Shown: one piece after another, positions 8,039 through 12,750 of the stretch | Layout: each line of letters opens with the position of its first letter | How positions within the stretch are numbered: position 1 is the first letter of the stretch | Assembly: GCA_030834835.1 (NCBI GenBank) | Contig: JAUQXD010000209.1 | Location: forward strand, 1-13,234 | Direction of reading: 5' to 3' | Length of the DNA: 13,234 bases | Source: Thermoflexales bacterium | GTDB taxonomy: Bacteria; Chloroflexota; Anaerolineae; Fen-1058 | Position numbers and translations under genes: made by a program | Notes under the pieces: generated by a model | Told to the model about the DNA's origin: nothing | The model's input: only the letters and a program-made list of their open reading frames with translations | Database searches by the model: none

Positions 8039-8110
8039 GTACGGGCGAAGCATTCGCGATGAGTCTCGGCGTGTTCAACACACGATCGGTTACGAATGCT
8101 TCGCCCCTAC
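8039..8110. repeat. MITE-like 72-bp inverted-repeat element
   Basis: The ends GTACGGGCGAAGCATTCG (8039-8056) and CGAATGCTTCGCCCCTAC (8093-8110) match as inverted repeats at 17 of 18 positions, with a perfect 14-bp core (8043-8056 and 8093-8106). A smaller dyad GTGTT-c-AACAC (8071-8081) lies between them. It sits between the LTD protein's stop and the FN3 gene and codes for nothing. The GGGCGAAGCATTCG end resembles a dispersed repeat end that I have seen in other GC-rich genomes. Confidence 0.7.
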
Positions 8111-8116
8111 GCCCGG

Positions 8117-8857
8117 TCAATTTGGGGTGGAGCGAACCAGCCGTCGGCGCAGAAGCAGGGCGGCGGCGGTCAGGCCCAGCACGCCAAACGCGATCGGCGC
8201 GGGGGAGGGGACGCTGCTGGCGCTGAGATCGCGCATCGTGACGGCGGTGGGACTAACGTCGCACGGGCTTCCTGCCCCAGTTGAAGCTACCCAGTCAGCA
8301 TTTGTGTCGGTGTCAACAAAGCCAGTGTTGTAGACCGTTCTTTGCAGAGTTGCTCCGGAATTGTTGAACACATCTGGCGCTGCAGGGTTGAGCACGGTGA
8401 CATCAGCCCCGTAAGAAACCGCATCGATTAAATTTGTAAGATTGTCACGCAACAGAAGCCGGTCGCTTGTGTTACCGAGTCCAGTGGAAAACCAGGCGGC
8501 AGGTGTATGGTTGAGTGGAGTCTGAGCGCAGGCGTAAGTTGCCAACCCGGAGCCGATCACTACCAGAATCTTGCCTGGGCCAAGACTGATACTGGGCAGA
8601 GTAACAGTCATTGTGCCTGCCGCACTCCCATCAGTAATCGTCCATCCATTGAGGTCAACAGTGGTACCGGAGTTGTTGAATAATTCGAAATACTCACCTG
8701 CCGGTTCGGTAAAGGGCGGGGACAATGGATCAGCACCCACTTCAACGATCAATACATCGCCAGGATTCGCAGCATTCGCTCGATGTGCGGGCAGACTTAC
8801 AAGCACACTTAACACCACCGCGATGATTGCAATCACATTCAACCAGTTGCGTTTCAT
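8117..8857 (-). CDS. Secreted lamin-tail-domain (LTD) surface protein with a C-terminal anchor
   Basis: The 246-residue product has a signal peptide (MKRNW, a hydrophobic core, then PAHRANA-ANPGD, cut near residue 29). A lamin-tail domain at about 31-150 follows, with the typical 'IVEV...EYFELFNNSGTTVDLNGWTITDG...ISLGPGKILVV' pattern. LTDs in bacterial extracellular proteins are thought to mediate binding or attachment. Two cysteines (C110, C199) could pair. The tail runs TMRDLSASSVPSPAP, a hydrophobic stretch (about 221-236), then RRRLVR, which resembles PEP-CTERM-like sorting signals but without a strict PEP motif. The ATG at 8857 is chosen over an in-frame one 40 codons upstream because it begins the signal peptide and has GAGG 8 nt before it. 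The coding sequence is AT-richer in its middle than its neighbours. It is the first gene of the minus-strand surface cluster; the 218-nt gap to the divergent gene at 9076 must hold its promoter, which I could not define. Confidence 0.88.
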   Translation of the reverse strand: MKRNWLNVIAIIAVVLSVLVSLPAHRANAANPGDVLIVEVGADPLSPPFTEPAGEYFELFNNSGTTVDLNGWTITDGSAAGTMTVTLPSISLGPGKILVVIGSGLATYACAQTPLNHTPAAWFSTGLGNTSDRLLLRDNLTNLIDAVSYGADVTVLNPAAPDVFNNSGATLQRTVYNTGFVDTDTNADWVASTGAGSPCDVSPTAVTMRDLSASSVPSPAPIAFGVLGLTAAALLLRRRLVRSTPN

Positions 8858-9008
8858 GGGTTTAACCTCACAGGCTGGATTTTGATTGTGAAGGATGTTA
8901 CCACGCTCGTGATTAACACGCAATCCGTTCTGAAATGAACGGCCTCTGACCGGGTTCACAGCCTGATCAATTTTCATGCCGCGCGCCCGCTTCAGCCCGT
9001 CTCGCCAT

Positions 9009-9037
9009 TTGCCTCGTCACGGTGTTCAGCGTACAAT
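9009..9037 (+). promoter_or_regulatory. Sigma70-type promoter for the 155-residue gene
   Basis: TTGCCT (9009-9014) and TACAAT (9032-9037) are 17 nt apart, the ideal spacing, and end 38 nt before the ATG at 9076. The -10 matches five of six consensus positions and the -35 four of six. Confidence 0.55.
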
Positions 9038-9075
9038 GTGAACCGTTACACAAATCATTCTTAAGGAGTGTCTCA

Positions 9076-9543
9076 ATGTCTGAACGCGTGAATTACACCA
9101 TGCCGCAACCGCAGTATGAAGCCATCAAAAGTCTGATCGTTGATCTCGATAACGAACTTGTCTTCGGTACCGATCTGGATAGCGAAGAGCGAGGGTCGCT
9201 GCCCAAGACCGGCGACAAGAGTCTGGCCTTTGTGCGGGCGGCGGCCGGGTTGGTGGACATGGACTCCGACTTTTTACCGCGTTCATTCGATATTCCTGAG
9301 TTTCAGCAAGATGTGGCGCTGATGGAGAAACTGGTGGATATCAACCGCCGCCTGGAGCGGACGGCGCAGCGTGTGAATGATACGCTGTTGGCTGTGGGCA
9401 GCGAGGCGTATCTGGCCGCGCTGGTCGTTTACAAGAATGCCAAGGACAATGGGCGGGGCGAGGAACTGGACAAAGCGGTGGACGAGATGGGCAAGCGTTT
9501 CATCAAGAAGTCACGGCTAGACCCCAAACCGGTTGAAGCCTAA
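9076..9543 (+). CDS. Conserved hypothetical protein, helical, of an uncharacterised family
   Basis: The 155-residue product is soluble, with no signal peptide or membrane segment. Its pattern 'LPKTGDKSLAFVRAA...FLPRSFDIPEFQQDVALMEKLVDINRRLERTAQRVNDTLLAVGSEAYLAALVVYKNAK' matches a family of small hypothetical proteins I recall from Bacteroidota, Cyanobacteria and others, where 'GDKS-AFV-KAL', 'PPFLDV-EF--DL' and 'GSEAY-AAL-FY' are the conserved blocks. No function is known to me. The helix at about 85-125 is heptad-like and may mediate oligomerisation. The start is chosen at 9076 because AAGGAG lies 7 nt upstream (9063-9068) and the conserved region begins soon after; an in-frame ATG at 9022 overlaps the promoter. 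It is monocistronic, with a promoter at 9009-9037 and an intrinsic terminator at 9563-9602. Confidence 0.85.
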   Translation: MSERVNYTMPQPQYEAIKSLIVDLDNELVFGTDLDSEERGSLPKTGDKSLAFVRAAAGLVDMDSDFLPRSFDIPEFQQDVALMEKLVDINRRLERTAQRVNDTLLAVGSEAYLAALVVYKNAKDNGRGEELDKAVDEMGKRFIKKSRLDPKPVEA

Positions 9544-9562
9544 CCCCAACCGATCGCTATTG

Positions 9563-9602
9563 AAACCTTCCGAGGACCACGTCGCTCTCGGAAGGTTTTT
9601 TT
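9563..9602 (+). terminator. Rho-independent terminator
   Basis: A perfect 12-bp stem AAACCTTCCGAG / CTCGGAAGGTTT with a 12-nt loop runs into a seven-T tract (9596-9602). It begins 20 nt after the stop codon of the 155-residue gene on the same strand. Confidence 0.92.
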
Positions 9603-9607
9603 GTTGA

Positions 9608-9850
9608 GCCTTGATCTTGAATTTAGGAGACAGTATCTTCGAAATTGGAGGTTTTTGGTCAAACGCTGGTGCTTTGACCTCGAATTTATGAGAAAATACC
9701 TTCTAAATTCGAGGTCGGAGGTCGAACGTTGGTGCTTTGACCTTGAGTTTAGGAGATAATACCTTCTAAATTAGCGGTCCGAGGTCAAAAGATGGTGCTT
9801 TGACCTCGAATTTGAGAGATGGCGTATTCTAAATTAGCCTCGATCCCTAA
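9608..9850. repeat. Tandem array of four 63-bp units, each with a dyad
   Basis: Units start at 9608, 9671, 9734 and 9797, exactly 63 bp apart; the last degenerates around 9840. Each opens with GCTTTGACCT or a close variant, has a TTCTAAATT-like core and ends TGGT. Units 2 and 3 are the most alike; unit 1 is the most diverged. Unit 2 contains a perfect 13-bp inverted repeat, GACCTCGAATTTA (9676-9688) and TAAATTCGAGGTC (9704-9716), with a 15-nt loop; equivalent but imperfect dyads occur in the others. The array is about 42% GC in a sampled line and carries no ORF. It separates the terminator from the methyltransferase remnant and accounts for the whole gene-free stretch 9603-9846. It is not a CRISPR array because the similarity runs through the full unit. 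Confidence 0.85.
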
Positions 9851-10030
9851 ATCAATCGCCCCTGCTTAGGGCCGGACTCGTCTTTGAACAGCACGTTGTG
9901 CGAACGATTGGAGTTGAAGGGCGGATCGAGGTAGACCAGATCGATCGATTCATCGGCAACGTACTCGCGCAGAATGGGCAGATTGTCGCCGTAAAAGAGA
10001 GTGTTAGTGGTGATGGGTTTGGGGGGACAT
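9847..10030 (-). pseudogene. Truncated, frameshifted N-terminal remnant of a DNA methyltransferase
   Basis: Read from about 10026 downward, the frame gives KPITTNTLFYGDNLPILREY, then VADESIDLVYLDPPFNSNR and SHNVLFKDESG. This is the N-terminus of site-specific N4/N6 DNA methyltransferases with the catalytic DPPF motif. After DESG the similarity is lost and the frame ends KQGRLI-stop at 9847, giving about 55 residues of a protein normally several hundred long. The SAM-binding motif and target-recognition part are missing. The ATG at 10028-10030 is out of frame by one base: shortening its C6 tract by one would give MSPKPITTNTLFY in a single frame. The remnant begins 16 nt after the HEPN-like gene's stop on the same strand, so it was probably in an operon with it. 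The tandem repeat array abuts the truncated end. Decayed rather than active is the simplest reading. Confidence 0.8.
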
Positions 10031-10046
10031 GATGATCTCTATGCCG

Positions 10047-10568
10047 TTAGCTAGGAAACAGTGCGTTGATCATGGCTGCGACGATATACAACATGCTAAT
10101 CATTTGACCTGGTGTATCGATCATTTGTGCGTGAGGATGTGAAGTAAGGTTCCTGAACCCGCGAATATTATGCCATCGATGACTATCTTCATTTGAGATC
10201 TGTGCGTTGTTTACGAGCCAATTGATCTTCCGCTCAAATGCCGCCCGGCGAGGAAGGCCGTTCAACTGTTCGCATTTATGTGAGACAGCTGCCTCACATA
10301 CGCGGAATAACTGTTCGGCTGCCAAAGTATAGACTGGATAGAAAAGATAGCCATACGCCATTGCGCCGCGCGCGACCTCGTACAACCTGCATACGTCCAG
10401 GGGCACTGCATCATTCAGTTCAGGCTCAAGTATATCTCTTAACCTATCTTCTCCTGTAGTTGGCCCAATGCGGCCACCTCTGAGCGTGCTAAAAATAGTA
10501 GAGGTCGGATCAGGCTGTAGCCAGTTGTCCAGAGTTACTCGCTTGTATCCAATATCTTCACGGTTCAT
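10047..10568 (-). CDS. HEPN-like domain protein (possible RNase toxin or defence protein)
   Basis: The 173-residue product is helical and cytosolic, without signal or membrane segments. Near its C-terminus it carries RNLTSH (R139-N140-x3-H144), which fits the Rx4-6H signature with a polar residue after the Arg that defines HEPN RNases. The surrounding pattern (AAEQLFRVCEAAVSHK..., FERKINWLVNN, HRWHNIRGFRNLTSH) resembles DUF4145-like and related HEPN families found in toxin-antitoxin, abortive-infection and restriction loci. The family call rests on pattern, so ribonuclease activity is inference. The ATG at 10568 follows GAG about 8 nt upstream. It shares a 16-nt start leader with the gene at 33-545. 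It lies between a membrane coiled-coil gene (86 nt upstream) and the methyltransferase remnant (16 nt downstream), all on one strand, in AT-rich DNA that suggests horizontal transfer. No partner antitoxin such as an MNT is visible. Confidence 0.7.
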   Translation of the reverse strand: MNREDIGYKRVTLDNWLQPDPTSTIFSTLRGGRIGPTTGEDRLRDILEPELNDAVPLDVCRLYEVARGAMAYGYLFYPVYTLAAEQLFRVCEAAVSHKCEQLNGLPRRAAFERKINWLVNNAQISNEDSHRWHNIRGFRNLTSHPHAQMIDTPGQMISMLYIVAAMINALFPS

Positions 10569-10654
10569 GATCTAGCTCACGCATTAACTGTAATTTCGTG
10601 CGGCGGGTTAGGTAATGCAGGCAAATTGATTCTTGTTAGTCGAAATATTCAGCA

Positions 10655-11125
10655 TTAGCGGGCCTGCTTCCGGCGAGATTTGACACTGGCTTGCAATTCA
10701 GAGATGCGCGCGAGTGTCTTGGCTTCAAATTCTTCAAAACGCCTGACTCGCGTGAGATCATCGTCCAGTTGCATTAACCGTTGAAAGACAATGATCGCAA
10801 TGAATGGGATAAGCAGCATCAACACTAGGAACCAGCCCGTTGATGCAAGGAAAGGACTAATGGCAATCATCAGCACAATAAGGAATAGGCCGCTAAAGCC
10901 CTTGACCAGCAGGCTATTCACCATTAACTGAAGAGAAGTTGGATCGTTGCGATATGCCGTCACACGGGCGTGGTCGGCTTGCAAGCGTTTGAGCGTTTTG
11001 CCACGGCTTGAAAGACTCCAGCGATCGAGCCATTTCTGAACTGTTGGTGTAATTAGGTTAACACCAAGACCAACCACGAGCGACACCGCGATGTTGATAA
11101 AGATGTTCCAATTAGGCTCGGACAT
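10655..11125 (-). CDS. Three-TM membrane protein with a C-terminal coiled coil, function unknown
   Basis: The 156-residue product has predicted membrane helices at about 8-27, 74-92 and 96-115, a basic loop (28-66) between the first and second, and a charged heptad-rich tail (117-150, LDDDLTRVRRFEEFEAKTLARISELQ) likely to form a coiled coil, ending in RRKQAR. I recognise no family. The start ATG at 11125 follows GAGG and begins the first helix; the longer in-frame reading upstream to 11671 is antisense to the dehydrogenase and is rejected. A good promoter (11160-11188) lies just upstream, making this the first gene of the minus-strand membrane/HEPN/methyltransferase group. Small membrane proteins next to HEPN effectors occur in defence loci as membrane sensors or pore-formers, but that role here is speculation. 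Confidence 0.75.
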   Translation of the reverse strand: MSEPNWNIFINIAVSLVVGLGVNLITPTVQKWLDRWSLSSRGKTLKRLQADHARVTAYRNDPTSLQLMVNSLLVKGFSGLFLIVLMIAISPFLASTGWFLVLMLLIPFIAIIVFQRLMQLDDDLTRVRRFEEFEAKTLARISELQASVKSRRKQAR

Positions 11126-11159
11126 TGAATGACCTCGTAATTGATAATGTGACTTCGCA

Positions 11160-11188
11160 AGTATAGCGAGAATGAGGGTGCGGGTCAA
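11160..11188 (-). promoter_or_regulatory. Strong sigma70-type promoter for the membrane/HEPN group
   Basis: On the minus strand TTGACC (11183-11188) and TATACT (11160-11165) are exactly 17 nt apart. Each matches the consensus at five of six positions. Transcription would start about 30 nt before the ATG at 11125. Confidence 0.7.
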
Positions 11189-11195
11189 ACGACAA

Positions 11196-11226
11196 GTGAC
11201 GCATTCTGCCGCGTTCACGGTATAAT
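11196..11226 (+). promoter_or_regulatory. Probable promoter for the short-chain dehydrogenase
   Basis: A perfect TATAAT (11221-11226) lies 46 nt before the ATG. The -35 is weak, the best fit being GTGACG at 11196-11201 with a 19-nt spacer. It is divergent from, and 8 nt or more away from, the minus-strand promoter at 11160-11188, so one regulator could touch both. Confidence 0.5.
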
Positions 11227-11272
11227 CGAAGCAACGACAACGTCCCACGCATCGATCGCAGGAGGGCCTCTC

Positions 11273-12025
11273 ATGGATCTGGAATTGGCCGGCAAAGTGG
11301 TGTTGATCACAGGCGCGAGCGGCGGGCTGGGCCGTGAGATGGCCGTGGACTTTGGCCGTGAAGAGGCGCGCGTGGTGGTCCACTATCGATCGGGGGTGGA
11401 GGCTGCCGAGGTCGTGGCCGAGACGATCGAGAATATGGGCGGCGAAGCCATCACCGCGCAGGCCGACCTGACCGATCGCGCGTCGATTGTGCAGATGCTG
11501 AATGACGTGAAGGCCGAGTGGGGCGGCGTGGATGTGCTGATCAACAGCTCGGGCGTGTTCGATATGAACGCGATCGATCAGATGCCCGTGGAGCAGTGGC
11601 AGCGCATGATCGATACCGTGTTGACAGGGACGTTCTACCTGACCAGTTTGCTCGCCCCGCACATGAGACAACAGAAATGGGGGCGCATCGTCAACATCTC
11701 ATCGCGCACGGGGTTGGTGGGCGGCGCGAAGCTGGCGCATTACAGCGCGGCGAAAGCGGGGCTGATTGGCCTGACGAAGGCGCTGGCGAAAGAACTGGGG
11801 CCTGATGGCATTTTGTGCAACGTCATCGCGCCGACGACGATCCTCACGCCGCGCGAGCGTGAGAAGATGACGCCCGATCGGTTGGAGAAACTCGTCAATC
11901 AAATCCCGTTGAGGCGCGTCGCCATGCCCGATGATATTACGCGCGTCGCGTTATTCTTAGGCTCAGGCATGAACACGTTCGTGAATGGTGAAGTGATTAC
12001 GGTCGGGGGCGGAGCGCAGTCGTGA
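11273..12025 (+). CDS. Short-chain dehydrogenase/reductase (FabG-like, atypical)
   Basis: The 250-residue length is typical of classical SDRs. This is an NAD(P)H-dependent oxidoreductase acting on a carbonyl/alcohol pair. The Rossmann cofactor motif is TGASGGLG (13-20), D65 follows in ADLTD, and the active site has S144 (NISS) and YSAAK with Y157 and K161. Overall similarity is to 3-oxoacyl-ACP reductase (FabG)-type enzymes, but three usual positions differ. NNAG reads NSSG (91-94), the Asn of the VNLTG segment is V116 (DTVLTG), and the conserved PG after the active site is PT (IAPTTILTP, about 186-192). The substrate cannot be told and I do not assign fabG. The start is firm: AGGAGG lies 7 nt before the ATG, with a TATAAT upstream. 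It is convergent with folE, separated by the palindromic repeat at 12028-12120. Confidence 0.93.
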   Translation: MDLELAGKVVLITGASGGLGREMAVDFGREEARVVVHYRSGVEAAEVVAETIENMGGEAITAQADLTDRASIVQMLNDVKAEWGGVDVLINSSGVFDMNAIDQMPVEQWQRMIDTVLTGTFYLTSLLAPHMRQQKWGRIVNISSRTGLVGGAKLAHYSAAKAGLIGLTKALAKELGPDGILCNVIAPTTILTPREREKMTPDRLEKLVNQIPLRRVAMPDDITRVALFLGSGMNTFVNGEVITVGGGAQS

Positions 12026-12027
12026 CC

Positions 12028-12120
12028 GGTGAATTGGTAACTGGTAGATTAGTAGATTGGTGAACTGGTCAACCAGTAACCGATTACTGATTGACCGATT
12101 GCCTGATTTACCAATCTAAT
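12028..12120. repeat. Heptad-like palindromic intergenic repeat, copy B
   Basis: This fills the gap between the convergent dehydrogenase and folE genes. It has variations of GGTAGATT on the left and the reverse complement on the right (TAGATTGGT at 12053-12061, ACCAATCTA at 12110-12118). Its centre ACTGGTCAACCAGT (12064-12077) is exactly the reverse complement of the centre of copy A (6617-6630), so the two copies lie in opposite orientations. Between convergent genes the hairpin could serve as a bidirectional terminator, though there is no clear T-run. Confidence 0.78.
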
Positions 12121-12741
12121 TTACTCGCCTCTCACGTGCTCGAAGAATTCGGCGCGGGTGCGGGCGTCGGATTTGAAGCGGCCCATGAGCGAACTGGTGA
12201 CCATGCGCGCATTGGCTTTCTTCACGCCGCGCATCATGGCGCATAAGTGCGCACCCTCCACGACCACGGCCACCCCCTGCGGATGCAGCACGTTCTCCAG
12301 AAAGTCCGCGATCTGGCGCGTCATGCGCTCTTGCACTTGCAGCCGCCGCGCGAACATATCGACCACGCGCGGGATCTTGCTGAGGCCCAGCACTTTGTTG
12401 CGGGGAATGTAGGCCACGTGCGCGTGCCCGTAAAACGGCAGCAGGTGATGCTCGCACAGGCTGTAATACTCGATCGATTTCACGACCACCATCTCGTCGT
12501 AGTCCACGTCAAAGAGCGCGCCGTTGATCAGCGCCGCCGCATCGGTGTGATAGCCACTGAGCAGCTCGGCATACATGCGGGCCACGCGCGCGGGCGTGCG
12601 GCGCAGGCCGTCGCGCTGCGGGTCTTCGCCCACGCTGGTCAACAGTGAACTGATCGCCGCCTCGATCTGATCGTGCGCCAGGGCGTTAATCGGATCAATC
12701 GGCGCTGGAGTTTCCTCTAGCAACTCGTCCTCGTCGTCCAT
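12121..12741 (-). CDS. folE: GTP cyclohydrolase I
   Basis: FolE converts GTP to 7,8-dihydroneopterin triphosphate, the first committed step of tetrahydrofolate and pterin (and, via QueD, queuosine) synthesis, as a cytosolic homodecamer. The 206-residue length is normal. The zinc ligands are visible: C96 and H99 in [20 protein letters not shown], and C167 in [13 protein letters not shown]. Other family blocks include '[20 protein letters not shown]' (38-57), '[23 protein letters not shown]' (119-141) and '[10 protein letters not shown]' near the C-terminus. The acidic N-terminus ([10 protein letters not shown]) is a species-specific extension. The ATG at 12741 has AGGA upstream. The start lies only 9 nt after the zinc-ribbon protein's stop, so the two are almost certainly co-transcribed and probably translationally coupled. 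No other folate gene is in the window. Confidence 0.97.
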   Translation of the reverse strand: MDDEDELLEETPAPIDPINALAHDQIEAAISSLLTSVGEDPQRDGLRRTPARVARMYAELLSGYHTDAAALINGALFDVDYDEMVVVKSIEYYSLCEHHLLPFYGHAHVAYIPRNKVLGLSKIPRVVDMFARRLQVQERMTRQIADFLENVLHPQGVAVVVEGAHLCAMMRGVKKANARMVTSSLMGRFKSDARTRAEFFEHVRGE

Positions 12742-12750
12742 ATCCTGTTC

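Noticed and set aside
8117..8240. True PEP-CTERM signal
   Set aside because: The tail has VPSPAP rather than VPEP and no exosortase is visible, so only 'sorting-signal-like' is justified.
9608..9850. CRISPR-like periodic repeat
   Set aside because: The unit is conserved over its full 63 bp, with no unique spacers, no short fixed repeat and no cas gene nearby.
10021..10030. Active phase-variable methyltransferase
   Set aside because: Six C residues is short for slippage switching, and the gene is also truncated, so even an in-frame form would lack the SAM-binding part.
11126..11671. N-terminal extension of the membrane protein (338-residue reading)
   Set aside because: It is antisense to the clear dehydrogenase gene, His/Arg-rich and low in complexity, and the shorter start has a Shine-Dalgarno and a promoter.
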